DNA of 14,864 bases. It comes from JALOAR01 sp041649615 (GTDB taxonomy: Bacteria > Patescibacteriota > Minisyncoccia > UBA6257 > Colwellbacteraceae). The position numbers were made by a program, and so were the translations under genes. Shown in pieces: positions 1 to 7,596 of the stretch. The stretch is from contig JBAZMT010000020.1 in NCBI GenBank assembly GCA_041649615.1, positions 1 through 14,864 of the forward strand, read 5' to 3'. The notes beneath the pieces were generated by a model. That model made no database searches. It saw only the letters and a program-made list of their open reading frames with translations, and was not told where the DNA came from. Positions within the stretch are counted from its first letter, which is position 1. Every line of letters begins with the position of its first letter.

Positions 1-2190
1 ACTTTCACCGAGACGGCGATCTTTTAGGGTCTTTTCCACTCCGGAGATGAATTTTTCTGCCTGTTCGTCCAGTAAAGACTTGATTTTCTTTCCGACAGCT
101 TTTCTCAAAATGTCGGCTTCTCCGATCGTAAATCCGGCGGCGTTTTGAGCGACCCTCAAGAGCTGCTCTTGATATACCATTATTCCGTAAGTGTCCTGCA
201 AAATGGGCTCGAGTATCGGGTGAAGATAGGTTATTTTTTCTTTACCGAGTTTGCGCGCGATATAATTCGGAATAAGCTCCATGGGTCCCGGCCTAAAAAG
301 CGCGACCATGGCGACCAGATCGTCAAAACGGTTGGCTTGCATGGCCGTGAGCCAGCGAGTCATGCCGGCGCCTTCAAATTGGAAGACGCCGATGTTTTCT
401 CCGCGGCGGATCAGAGAAAAAGTTGCTTCGTCGTCTAAGGGAATCAAATCTATTTTTATGTCCTCTCCGGTTCTTTCTTTTAAAAGTTTTAAGGTATTTC
501 CGATGATCGTTAGGTTTTTGAGTCCCAAAAAGTCCATTTTCAAGAGGCCGATGTCTTCAATGGCGTGCATTTCAAACTGACTGATAATCGCGTTTTCGTC
601 TTGAGGAGAACGCTGGACGGCGGTGTATTCCGTGAGCGGCTGTTCGGCGATGACTACGGCGGCGGCGTGAACCGAAGCGTGACGAGCGACTCCCTCAAGC
701 TTCATGGCAAAATCAATTATTTTTTTGACGTTTTCCTCCGAGTCATACCGGGCTTTCAATTCGGGGAGCGTTTCCAAGAATTCTTTAAGTTGGGATTCCG
801 ATTTATCGGCATTAGGAATAGTCGGCATAAGTTTCGCGATGCCGTCAACGAAAGCATAGGGATACCCTAAAGCGCGTCCAACGTCGCGGACAGCGGCTTT
901 GGCGGCCAAAGTTCCGAAAGTGATGATTTGCGATACATGATCCTCGCCGTACTTTTCTTTTATGTAGGCGACCACTTCTTCTCTCCTGTCATCGGCGAAA
1001 TCGGTGTCCACGTCGGGCATCTGAATGCGAAAGGGATTCAAGAATCTTTCAAATAGGAGGTCGTATTTTAAGGGGTCTACTTCCGTAATGCCTAAAATGT
1101 AGGCGACTATGGAAGAAGCTCCCGAACCGCGGCCGGGACCCACGGCTATGCCATGCAGTTTGGCGAACCGAATGAAGTCTTGAACGATAAGAAAGTAACT
1201 GGCATAGCCGGTTTTTTCAATAACGGAGAGTTCGTAATCAAGGCGATTTCTTATCTCGGGGGTTACTTTTTCATAACGTTCGGACGTTCTCTCGTCCACC
1301 AGATGTTTCAAATATTCCAAATAATTAAGATGAGAGAATTCTTCGGGAATGGCGTATGAAGGCAAATGAATTTTGCCGAGTTCAAATTCAAAATTGCATT
1401 TGTCGGCGATCGCAACCGTGTTTTCCAGGCACTCCGGCATATCGGCAAAGATTTCCGCCATTTCTTCGGGGGACTTAAGGGACAAATCGTAATCTTTCAT
1501 GCTAAGGCCCATTTTTCCGTCCGGATTAGAGGTCTGAATGGCCAAAAGCACTTCGTGGGCGTCTTTGTCTTCCCGTCTCAAATAATGGGAGTCGTGGGTT
1601 GCAACAAGCGGAATCTTTAATTTTTCGGAAATATTTTTTATATGAGGAGCTAATTCTTTGTCGTGTTCTTGTATTTCAAGATAATAATCTTCGCCAAATA
1701 GGCTCTTGAAGTATTTGGCGGTTTCCATGGCATCATCGATCCGTCCCATTTTAATGAGATAGGGAATTTCGCCTTTAAAGCAACCGGAAAGACAAATCAA
1801 TCCTTCGTGATATTGTTCCAGAAGTTCCCGGTCAATTCTCGGTTTGTAATAAAATCCTTCCAAGTGGGATTTGGAAATCAGTTTGGTCAGGTTTTTATAA
1901 CCGATTTCGTTTTTGGCGAGAACGGTTAAGTGATAGCGAAAATTGTCTACTTTCGGGTTTTTGGAGAGTCGCGATTCGCGGGCAACGTAGAATTCACAGC
2001 CGATTATGGGTTTTATTCCGGCTTTTTTGGCTTTTTTAAAGAATTCAACGGCTCCGTAGATATTGCCGTGGTCGGTCAGGGCAATCGCCTCCATACCAAG
2101 CTCTTTCGCGTATCCGACCAAATCGTCAATTTTTGAAAGTCCATCAAGCAGGGAATAGTGGGAATGGACATGGAGATGGACGAATTTCAC
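1..2190 (-). CDS. dnaE: DNA polymerase III subunit alpha, N-terminal 730 codons (partial)
   Basis: Catalytic subunit of the replicative DNA polymerase. I read the minus strand from a GTG at 2190; the frame stays open to base 1, so the 3' part lies outside the window. The protein begins with a PHP domain (His-rich HLHVHSHYS at residues 5-13, later ALTDHGN). The polymerase core follows, with GPGRGSG at 351-357 and PDVDTD at 392-397; by family knowledge D393 and D395 match the catalytic Asp pair of PDFDVDF in E. coli. GLKNLTII and later core motifs are also present. The start is set by this N-terminus: the nearby ATG at 2198 is out of frame and stops at once. A promoter places the transcription start close to the GTG itself, and no SD is seen. 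Family assignment is secure. Confidence 0.97.
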   Translation of the reverse strand, partial: MKFVHLHVHSHYSLLDGLSKIDDLVGYAKELGMEAIALTDHGNIYGAVEFFKKAKKAGIKPIIGCEFYVARESRLSKNPKVDNFRYHLTVLAKNEIGYKNLTKLISKSHLEGFYYKPRIDRELLEQYHEGLICLSGCFKGEIPYLIKMGRIDDAMETAKYFKSLFGEDYYLEIQEHDKELAPHIKNISEKLKIPLVATHDSHYLRREDKDAHEVLLAIQTSNPDGKMGLSMKDYDLSLKSPEEMAEIFADMPECLENTVAIADKCNFEFELGKIHLPSYAIPEEFSHLNYLEYLKHLVDERTSERYEKVTPEIRNRLDYELSVIEKTGYASYFLIVQDFIRFAKLHGIAVGPGRGSGASSIVAYILGITEVDPLKYDLLFERFLNPFRIQMPDVDTDFADDRREEVVAYIKEKYGEDHVSQIITFGTLAAKAAVRDVGRALGYPYAFVDGIAKLMPTIPNADKSESQLKEFLETLPELKARYDSEENVKKIIDFAMKLEGVARHASVHAAAVVIAEQPLTEYTAVQRSPQDENAIISQFEMHAIEDIGLLKMDFLGLKNLTIIGNTLKLLKERTGEDIKIDLIPLDDEATFSLIRRGENIGVFQFEGAGMTRWLTAMQANRFDDLVAMVALFRPGPMELIPNYIARKLGKEKITYLHPILEPILQDTYGIMVYQEQLLRVAQNAAGFTIGEADILRKAVGKKIKSLLDEQAEKFISGVEKTLKDRRLGES

Positions 2191-2196
2191 GACTTC

Positions 2197-2225
2197 ATTA
2201 TAAGTAAGTGGGAAAAAGAGGGCAA
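2197..2225 (-). promoter_or_regulatory. dnaE promoter, predicted leaderless
   Basis: On the minus strand, -35 TTGCCC (2225-2220), a 17-base spacer and a perfect -10 TATAAT (2202-2197). The -10 ends only 6 bases before the GTG start codon, so transcription should begin at or next to the GTG. The -35 nearly touches the stop codon of the upstream CYTH gene. Confidence 0.7.
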
Positions 2226-2229
2226 AGCT

Positions 2230-2817
2230 TTATTTCTGGCGGTCTATGAAGGGATTTCCCATATCAAATGTAATGCGAGGAGTTTCGTTGTTTATAACGT
2301 CCTCCGACATTGAGTATTTCTCGGCGTAAAGGGTGCCTACCGCGCAAAACTTAGCTTTATTCCAATCAAATCCCAATCTATCTGAAACTTCCCTTACTTT
2401 TTTTTCGGACGGACCCTCAATTTCCACAAATGGCTCAAGGAACGGCCATTCGTCAATGGTTATTTCAACATCTTCCAGTTTCCAAAACTCTCGTCTTGAT
2501 TCCTGAAAAGCTTTTTCTTCACAACCGATCAGCTTGAGCAGCTCAACGGCTGACTTGAAATCATCTATTTTAAGACAGATCTCTTTTTGATCTTCTATTG
2601 ATCCACCATCAACTATTTTAAGGCTCATCGTGGTTTTATCGCCCTCGTCTCTAACCCTCATCCATGCGCCTTTTATTTCATGGCCGGAGGGCAAGTGAAG
2701 AACAACTCTTTTCTGCATGAAGTCAGGCCTTATCAATAGAGCCCCGATTTCAGATAATTTTCTACGGATATTGTCTCTATCTATATTTGCAAACGTAGCT
2801 TCATATTCCGTATTCAT
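2230..2817 (-). CDS. CYTH-domain protein (class IV adenylate cyclase / thiamine-triphosphatase-like)
   Basis: A 195-residue protein of the CYTH superfamily, whose members bind triphosphates and divalent metal in a beta-barrel tunnel and act as class IV adenylate cyclases, triphosphatases or tunnel metalloenzymes. Visible features are the N-terminal ExE pair (E4, E6), the RVRDEG strand (54-59), the MSLKIVD strand (64-70), QKEICLK (77-83), RREFW (108-112) and the acidic run IDEWPFLEPFVEIEG (121-135). The typical fifth-position lysine of ExExK is Thr here (EYEAT), so the substrate is uncertain. Cyclase activity is inferred from the subfamily and not shown. It lies upstream of dnaE on the same strand, but dnaE has its own promoter. 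The ATG at 2817 lacks an SD. Confidence 0.8.
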   Translation of the reverse strand: MNTEYEATFANIDRDNIRRKLSEIGALLIRPDFMQKRVVLHLPSGHEIKGAWMRVRDEGDKTTMSLKIVDGGSIEDQKEICLKIDDFKSAVELLKLIGCEEKAFQESRREFWKLEDVEITIDEWPFLEPFVEIEGPSEKKVREVSDRLGFDWNKAKFCAVGTLYAEKYSMSEDVINNETPRITFDMGNPFIDRQK

Positions 2818-2823
2818 GATTAA

Positions 2824-2852
2824 ATTTTATTACCAGTTATCAAAGAGGTAAA
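2824..2852 (-). promoter_or_regulatory. CYTH gene promoter, predicted leaderless
   Basis: On the minus strand, -35 TTTACC (2852-2847), a 17-base spacer and -10 TAAAAT (2829-2824), which ends 6 bases before the ATG at 2817. The geometry is the same as at dnaE. In this 47-base divergent gap a plus-strand TAAAAT (2849-2854) could serve rnhB, but its -35 is poor. Confidence 0.55.
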
Positions 2853-2864
2853 ATTGTCATTGAA

Positions 2865-3500
2865 TTGAAGATAAAAATCGGCATAGACGAGGTAGGGAGA
2901 GGATGTCTTGCTGGACCGGTAACGGTTTCGGCGGTGTCCGTGTCCCAAAAATTTAAAAAACCGTCATATCTTCCCGAATTGAGGGATTCAAAGATGATGA
3001 CTCGATTGCAAAGAGAGGCGTGGCATAAATGGATGAAAGAAGAAGGGAAATCGGCGGGAATTTACATTGCGACTTCAAGCGTTATGCCTAAAACGGTTGA
3101 CAGAATAAACATCGCCAAGGCCGCAAATCTGGCGGCTTGGCGCGTTCTCAACAAACTGCTTTTTTATAGCGAAGATCTGGAGGCGGAAGTCACTTTGGAT
3201 GGCAGTTTATTTTTGAAGAGCAGACTCTTTCAGGAAAAAAAGATTTATATGCCTCAGATTTTGACGGTAAGAACAGTTCCTAAAGCGGACAGGAAATTTA
3301 CGGAAGTTAAGCTTGCTGCCGTATGGGCAAAAGTCTCAAGAGATGCCTATATGCGGCGGGCGGACATAAAGTATCCGGAATTCGGATTTAAAACACATAA
3401 AGGTTATGGAACAAGAGCGCACATTAGAGCCATTATGAATGAAGGGGTTATCGTGGGATTTCACAGGGAAACTTTTTTAGGAAAGATAATGTTAAATTGA
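2865..3500 (+). CDS. rnhB: ribonuclease HII
   Basis: Cleaves the RNA strand of RNA-DNA hybrids, including single ribonucleotides left in DNA. The 211-residue length is normal for the family. The signature DEVGRG gives catalytic D8 and E9; the other two acidic residues are D112 in TLDG and D160 in KVSRD. The DSK motif is at 41-43, and the family's C-terminal motif THKGYGTRAH is at 177-186. The start is a TTG at 2865, chosen because the protein then begins MKIKIGIDE as RNase HII usually does. No ATG is available, and further in-frame codons upstream (ATT GTC ATT GAA) allow a slightly longer N-terminus. An AGAGG lies 16 bases upstream, too far for a good SD. The TGA stop sits inside the -35 box of the next promoter. 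Confidence 0.95.
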   Translation: MKIKIGIDEVGRGCLAGPVTVSAVSVSQKFKKPSYLPELRDSKMMTRLQREAWHKWMKEEGKSAGIYIATSSVMPKTVDRINIAKAANLAAWRVLNKLLFYSEDLEAEVTLDGSLFLKSRLFQEKKIYMPQILTVRTVPKADRKFTEVKLAAVWAKVSRDAYMRRADIKYPEFGFKTHKGYGTRAHIRAIMNEGVIVGFHRETFLGKIMLN

Positions 3501-3525
3501 CACATCCTCCTTTTTAATTTATATT
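3497..3525 (+). promoter_or_regulatory. rpmF(-nusB-rnc) promoter
   Basis: Consensus -35 TTGACA (3497-3502), a 17-base spacer and -10 TATATT (3520-3525). The -35 contains the rnhB stop codon. Transcription should start near 3532, leaving a leader of about 19 bases without an SD near the ATG. This is the strongest promoter by sequence in the core part of the window, which fits a ribosomal-protein gene. Confidence 0.75.
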
Positions 3526-3550
3526 TTGGGGAAAGAAACAGAACACATAA

Positions 3551-3706
3551 ATGCCACCTCCAGTAAAACATCATTCAAAATCAAAGGTAGGAAGAAGGAG
3601 ATCTCATCAGGCCAGAAAAAAGGTGAATGTCGCCGCCTGCAAGAAATGCGGACGTCCGACCTTAAGCCATAGAGTATGTCCCTCGTGCGGAAGTTATGGC
3701 GAATAA
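3551..3706 (+). CDS. rpmF: 50S ribosomal protein L32
   Basis: A 51-residue basic protein starting MPPPVKHHSKSKVGRRR. It is followed by a four-cysteine zinc ribbon: CKKC at 30-33 and CPSC at 43-46. Length, basic N-terminus and the paired CxxC knuckles match bacterial L32 of the zinc-binding type. It has its own strong promoter and is followed 61 bases later by nusB with no terminator between them, so rpmF, nusB and rnc probably form one transcription unit. Confidence 0.93.
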   Translation: MPPPVKHHSKSKVGRRRSHQARKKVNVAACKKCGRPTLSHRVCPSCGSYGE

Positions 3707-3767
3707 CTCCCAGGTTACGAAGACATAAAGTTCCTTTTTAAAAACCAAATCTGTAAATCAAAAATCA

Positions 3768-4406
3768 ATGTCCGCCAGGCAAGTAGGCCGTTCCATAGTG
3801 CTTCAATCCCTTTATGAGTGGGATTTTCATGGGAGAAAGAAAGATCTCTCCGAGTTTTTAGAAAGGGATCTGAAAGAATTCGCCCCGGAACTCGATGAGG
3901 CCGACTTTGTGCGAACGCTCGGCGCGGGAGTGGTTTCAAAAATGGCGGAGATAGACGAAATAATAAAAAAAGCGGCACCGGAATGGCCCCTTGAACAGAT
4001 CGCGATGATAGACCGGAACATTCTGCGAATCGGTCTTTACGAGCTTTTGTTCGCGAACAGGGAAGAGGTTCCCCCGAGAGTCGCCATAAACGAAGCCATT
4101 GAACTTGCCAAAGCCTACGGCGGATTGAATTCCGGCAGGTTTGTAAACGGAGTTTTGGGAACCGTTTACCGGGAAATAGGCGAACCGGATAAAGACGAAA
4201 AACCGAAAAAAAGCCCGCCGACTCACGGAGAGGACGAATCAGAGTCCTTAGCGGAAACGCAGGAGAAAGAGTCTTCTCCGTATCCCGTCATTGACGAAGG
4301 GTTCAAGGTGGAAGATACAAATTTGCCTTTTGACGAAACAAGTCCGTTTGCCGAAGCGAATCCCGAAGAGGCAAAGTTTTCCGCAAACGGAAGCGACAGT
4401 AAATGA
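3768..4406 (+). CDS. nusB: transcription antitermination factor NusB with acidic C-terminal tail
   Basis: NusB binds boxA RNA together with S10 (NusE) and supports rRNA antitermination and maturation. Residues 1 to about 140 cover the all-helical NusB fold, from SARQVGRSIVLQSLYEWDF through PLEQIAMIDRNILRIGLYEL and VAINEAIELAKAYGG to SGRFVNGVLGTVYREI. Typical NusB ends about here. This protein continues for about 72 residues rich in Glu, Asp, Ser and Pro with no predicted fold, giving 212 in all. The ATG lacks an SD. The stop overlaps the rnc start as ATGA, so the two are translationally coupled. The pairing fits the role of both proteins in rRNA processing. Confidence 0.93.
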   Translation: MSARQVGRSIVLQSLYEWDFHGRKKDLSEFLERDLKEFAPELDEADFVRTLGAGVVSKMAEIDEIIKKAAPEWPLEQIAMIDRNILRIGLYELLFANREEVPPRVAINEAIELAKAYGGLNSGRFVNGVLGTVYREIGEPDKDEKPKKSPPTHGEDESESLAETQEKESSPYPVIDEGFKVEDTNLPFDETSPFAEANPEEAKFSANGSDSK

Positions 4407-5083
4407 ATACCAACGAATTTCAATCAGAAATAGGAATTTTATTTAAAGACGACAGGGTACTTAAAGAGGCTTTAACTCACCGGTCTTATTTGAATGAAAA
4501 CAAAGACTGGCCTTATGTTCACAACGAAAGGCTGGAGTTTTTGGGAGACGCGGTGCTTGAGCTTGCGGTAACGAGGGCGTTGTTTCGGGCTTTTCCGAAA
4601 GAGGAAGAAGGCAAGCTCACGATGATGAGAGCGGCGCTCGTGAATTCAAGAATGCTCGCAAAGATCGGAAAAAGCATCCGCTTGCAGGAGCATCTGTTGC
4701 TTTCCGGGAAAAAAGAAGATAGAGCGGGAAAAATAACGGCAACCGTGCTTGCCGACGCGTTTGAAGCGCTTGTCGGAGCCATATATCTCGATCAAGGATA
4801 TGACGCGGCGGAAAAATTCATAAAAGACAGAGTCGTTTCCCGAATAGACGAAATAAAGAGAAAAGGCTACAGAGATCCAAAAAGCGTTTTACAGGAAAAA
4901 ACGCACGATGCGCTGAAAATTACTCCAACGTATAAGTTGCTTTCCGAATCGGGACCGAAACATCAGAAGAGCTTTAAAGCCGGAGTTTACTTTGGAGAAA
5001 AATTGATTGCCGAAGGAGAAGGCCCATCAAAACAGGAAGCGGAAGAAGAAGCGGCGCGAAAAGCGCTGACTACCATCGTATAA
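4403..5083 (+). CDS. rnc: ribonuclease III
   Basis: Double-stranded RNA endonuclease that processes rRNA precursors and structured mRNAs. Its 226 residues are normal. The signature NERLEFLGDAVL is at 41-52, with E45 and D49. The second pair, D118 and E121, lies in LADAFEALVGAIYLD. These match E41, D45, D114 and E117 of E. coli RNase III, so the enzyme should be active. Residues from about 157 to 225 form a double-stranded RNA-binding domain ending in the usual EGEGPSKQEAEEEAARKAL helix. It overlaps nusB by 4 bases. Confidence 0.96.
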   Translation: MNTNEFQSEIGILFKDDRVLKEALTHRSYLNENKDWPYVHNERLEFLGDAVLELAVTRALFRAFPKEEEGKLTMMRAALVNSRMLAKIGKSIRLQEHLLLSGKKEDRAGKITATVLADAFEALVGAIYLDQGYDAAEKFIKDRVVSRIDEIKRKGYRDPKSVLQEKTHDALKITPTYKLLSESGPKHQKSFKAGVYFGEKLIAEGEGPSKQEAEEEAARKALTTIV

Positions 5084-5101
5084 GATTTACTATGTAAATC
5101 T
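5083..5101. terminator. AT-rich hairpin between convergent rnc and glycosyltransferase genes
   Basis: Perfect 8-bp inverted repeat AGATTTAC / GTAAATCT with a 3-base loop, starting at the last base of the rnc stop codon. Only a short T-run follows about 8 bases later, so it is a weak candidate for a transcription end between convergent genes. Confidence 0.3.
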
Positions 5102-5124
5102 ACTACCCTTTAAAATAACGGACT

Positions 5125-6621
5125 TTATTCTACGGTAAAAATCACTGCGCTTTCGCGATCTGCCGGTAGTTCATCATACGACTTGAAGTAGCGAATGTTG
5201 TTTTCTTCCATCCCTTTCTCGGTAAAACTGTTCGTCATGAATTTCACCGTTTGCGCCGGCATGGGAATTCCTCTTACTTCCGTTCCACCCGCGAGCACGA
5301 CAACGTATTTTTCGGTTTCTTTAGGCAGAGAATTGATGGCGCGAGCTATTTCAACGTAATTCTCATTGAACGCTCCGGCAACGTGCGGATTTTTACCCCA
5401 AAGAACGAAATACATAATGAAAGGTTCCGCGATGAGAAATGCGAATATAATCGTGACGCAAATTCTAAACAAAATTTTTCCGTTTCTCACTTTGTAAAAC
5501 CAGTCTTTCATTTTTTCTCCGAAATAATCCATACCGATCGCCGCGATAATCATAACGGCGGGAATGGCAATTATCGCTCGAAGCGCGTGAGGTATTCCTT
5601 CATTCGATATGACGACCGGAAGAAGAGAAACGGCGAGCCAGACAAGCAGGAACCATTCGGACATCGGTTCTTTTGCGCGCGTAAATATTTTCTTTCCCGC
5701 GAAGAATAAGCCGAGGAGAAAAAATATGCCAGCAAGAATTGATAGTTCGGGAGCGCCGGAAAAATTGTGTCGCCAATTCATGTCGCCTACGAAATTGAAC
5801 ATCAAGACGGTTTTAAGCGCGTTTAAGATCAAATCTTTAAGTGGCGAAACGGAAGAGAACACGGATATTTGAGAAGTTCGTCCAAAGAAATCGGCGGGAT
5901 TTGAAATGAAATAAGAAACGAGCGGATAAACGGCAACGATCGTTCCGGAAACGAAAGCCAGAGCGGGAGCGAAAAACTTTTTGAGTTCACGTTCTTTTAT
6001 CGCTTTTATGAGAAAGAAAATAAGAGGAACGGCGATAATAAGAGGAGTCGCTCTGTATGAAATGTAGGAATGAATCCCTAGTCCGTAAACAAGGCCGCTT
6101 AAAAGTCCGAGGCACAAGTTCTTCCATAGTTTGTCTCGTTTTTGAAAAGCGAGAAGCAAAAGGTAAGACGCCCAAATCAAGAAAGTTGGCGCCATAATTG
6201 CTCTAAAACCGATACGCGAGAAATTAATGTGCCAAAAAGAACCGGCCATAAGGAGTGAAGAGAGGAGAGCGATCCGAAAACGGTTCTTGTTATTTTTGAA
6301 TAATTCGCTTGCGAGAAAGAAAACGCCGATTACGCCCGCGATACCGAAGAGGACGCTTGCAAGACGCAAAACCCACGGTTCGTTTACGCCGAAAATCTTT
6401 ATGAATAACGATTGGATATTGATGAACAGTCCTTCTCGTCCGCCGTTCTCCGGATAAAAGACTTTCCAGTTGTTGGTTTCAATGGCTTCCAAAGCGTTAC
6501 TGCCGTTCATCGCTTCATCCGGATAAAGGCCCGGAGGTATGCTCTTTAGATTGTAGAGCCTGAAGAAAGCGGCTATAATGATGACGAAGGAAAGAGCCAA
6601 AATCAATTTACCTTTTTTCAT
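5125..6621 (-). CDS. GT-C fold glycosyltransferase, dolichyl-phosphate-mannose mannosyltransferase (GT39/ArnT)-like
   Basis: A 498-residue polytopic membrane protein with about 11-12 hydrophobic segments. The N-terminal segment (about 6-20) is followed by an external loop with PDEA (D35, E36), the acidic motif expected of lipid-linked-sugar transferases of the GT-C class. An EPWVLRLASVLFG-like segment and many Trp/Tyr-containing loops follow, then a soluble C-terminus of about 85 residues. Such enzymes transfer sugar from a polyprenyl-phosphate donor to protein, lipid or glycan outside the membrane; the acceptor cannot be told. I start at the ATG at 6621 (MKKGKLIL). A frame extension to 6768 would overlap the divergent gene and adds a non-membrane leader. 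A -10-like TAAAAT ends 8 bases before this ATG. Confidence 0.8.
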   Translation of the reverse strand: MKKGKLILALSFVIIIAAFFRLYNLKSIPPGLYPDEAMNGSNALEAIETNNWKVFYPENGGREGLFINIQSLFIKIFGVNEPWVLRLASVLFGIAGVIGVFFLASELFKNNKNRFRIALLSSLLMAGSFWHINFSRIGFRAIMAPTFLIWASYLLLLAFQKRDKLWKNLCLGLLSGLVYGLGIHSYISYRATPLIIAVPLIFFLIKAIKERELKKFFAPALAFVSGTIVAVYPLVSYFISNPADFFGRTSQISVFSSVSPLKDLILNALKTVLMFNFVGDMNWRHNFSGAPELSILAGIFFLLGLFFAGKKIFTRAKEPMSEWFLLVWLAVSLLPVVISNEGIPHALRAIIAIPAVMIIAAIGMDYFGEKMKDWFYKVRNGKILFRICVTIIFAFLIAEPFIMYFVLWGKNPHVAGAFNENYVEIARAINSLPKETEKYVVVLAGGTEVRGIPMPAQTVKFMTNSFTEKGMEENNIRYFKSYDELPADRESAVIFTVE

Positions 6622-6637
6622 ATAATTGAATTTTATT

Positions 6638-7303
6638 ATGAATCTTCTTTCCATTCCATTTCCGTTTCTTGTAATTATCATTGTCGCGCTGTTTTTCGTC
6701 CTTAGCGTCATATTCGTGGCGGAGAAAATAAGGAAAAATCTCGGGCTTGGCCGCGTGAACTCAAGCATGATCAGAATGCCGTATTCAAAGTCGGTAGAGG
6801 AGGCGCTTAAACAAGTTATCGCAGAGACTAATTTCCCCGTAGCTCTTGATATAGTGGTAGAACATATCGGAAAAATTCCTGACGTTTATATCACAACTGA
6901 AAAGAAATACTTTTCGCGCCTCATCAAACTCGCGGAAAGACACATTTCGGGCAAGTACGAATTGAGAGAAGAAGATTATTTGATATTTCATCATGGAGGA
7001 GAAACGCAGGCGCTTACCTGCGAGCTGGAAAGAGACGATGCCTTGAAGACGGACTTGTCGGCGATAGACATGTCGGAGGTCAATGAGATAGGGGAAGGGG
7101 CCGTGGTGAGAATGGTATTTGTTCCGCACCGAAAGACGAATATTTATATGTTCTTTTCCGCTCCGAGCCAGTTTCAGTTGCGAGAAATAGTGGAAAAGGC
7201 GGCGGCGACTTTCAAAGGAAAAGGCTGCCGCGTACCCAAAAACAGAGAGGTTACAATGGCGGAATTCAACTCGCCGGACTTCCTTTACAAAGCGGCGAAA
7301 TGA
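6638..7303 (+). CDS. membrane-anchored protein of unknown function
   Basis: A 221-residue protein with one N-terminal membrane segment (about residues 4-28, FLVIIIVALFFVLSVIFV), a short basic stretch, then about 185 soluble residues. The start is the ATG at 6638; a TTG 12 bases upstream lies within a TATAAT box (6621-6626) and is unlikely to be used. The soluble part contains VALDIVVEHIGKIPDVYITT (67-86), an EEDYLIF segment and a two-strand region VVRMVFVPHRKTNIYMFF. These alternate like an alpha/beta domain. The pattern recalls the N-terminal domain of CPR type IV secretion-like ATPase proteins (a hydrophobic anchor, then xVxHIGxxxxxYI), but the ATPase part is absent and I hold this loosely. 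It is divergent from the glycosyltransferase and shares a 16-base gap with it. Confidence 0.75.
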   Translation: MNLLSIPFPFLVIIIVALFFVLSVIFVAEKIRKNLGLGRVNSSMIRMPYSKSVEEALKQVIAETNFPVALDIVVEHIGKIPDVYITTEKKYFSRLIKLAERHISGKYELREEDYLIFHHGGETQALTCELERDDALKTDLSAIDMSEVNEIGEGAVVRMVFVPHRKTNIYMFFSAPSQFQLREIVEKAAATFKGKGCRVPKNREVTMAEFNSPDFLYKAAK

Positions 7304-7306
7304 TAT

Positions 7307-7384
7307 GATACCAAGTGGCGGCAGGCGCGCACTCGCTAAACACAAAGGTCTTACCGGGGTCACCACTGCCGCCGTTTTGGTATC
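7307..7384. repeat. large hairpin-forming inverted repeat behind the 6638-7303 gene
   Basis: Two nested perfect arms: GATACCAA (7307-7314) with TTGGTATC (7377-7384), and inside them GGCGGCAG (7317-7324) with CTGCCGCC (7366-7373). That gives 16 paired bases with a 2/3-base internal loop. The enclosed 41 bases are GC-rich. It begins 3 bases after the upstream stop codon. No T-run follows, so it is not an ordinary intrinsic terminator. Confidence 0.7.
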
Positions 7385-7388
7385 TATT

Positions 7389-7542
7389 TAGGAAGTTTTC
7401 GTAATTTCCCTCCAGATACGTGTCGTTCGTCCCTGCGAGTCGAACGCACTCCATCTCAGCCTCGCTCTTCCCTCGGTAAACTCGGGGAACCATGCTCGCT
7501 CGGCCTCCGGAGTCTCTGTCGGAAAAATACGAAAACTTCCTA
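7389..7542. ncRNA. candidate structured RNA or inverted-repeat element upstream of murB
   Basis: A perfect 15-base inverted repeat (7389-7403 with 7528-7542; core GGAAGTTTTCGTA / TACGAAAACTTCC) encloses 124 bases. After a small internal loop the pairing can go on with TTTCC (7405-7409) to GGAAA (7521-7525), and CTCC (7410-7413) to GGAG (7509-7512). Inside are a hairpin CGTTCG (7424-7429) / CGAACG (7441-7446), extended by GTG/CAC, and a second one TTCCC (7468-7472) / GGGAA (7485-7489). No SRP, RNase P or tmRNA core motif is seen on either strand. It could be a structured RNA, a 6S-like long hairpin, or a small non-autonomous inverted-repeat element; strand unknown. Confidence 0.45.
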
Positions 7543-7596
7543 TTAACTAAACGTCGGTAGATGGTTTTTAGGGTAGGGAATAGTAAGATTTAACAT

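Noticed and set aside
145..2136. Several plus-strand frames of 68-101 codons opposite dnaE
   Set aside because: They are antisense shadows of a well-conserved dnaE frame and carry no recognisable domain.
5987..6457. Short frames within the glycosyltransferase gene on both strands
   Set aside because: They lie inside a continuous polytopic membrane-protein frame and show Arg/Ser-rich shadow composition.
7433..7449. A tRNA/tmRNA T-arm-like sequence on the minus strand (loop TTCGACT flanked by a GCG-type stem)
   Set aside because: The stem gives only four good pairs, there is no acceptor stem, D-arm or CCA at the right distance, and the same bases form part of a longer hairpin.
7266..7493. Minus-strand frame of 75 codons across the gap before murB
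   Set aside because: It spans the arms of both inverted repeats and the end of the upstream gene, so the sequence is better explained by structure than by coding.
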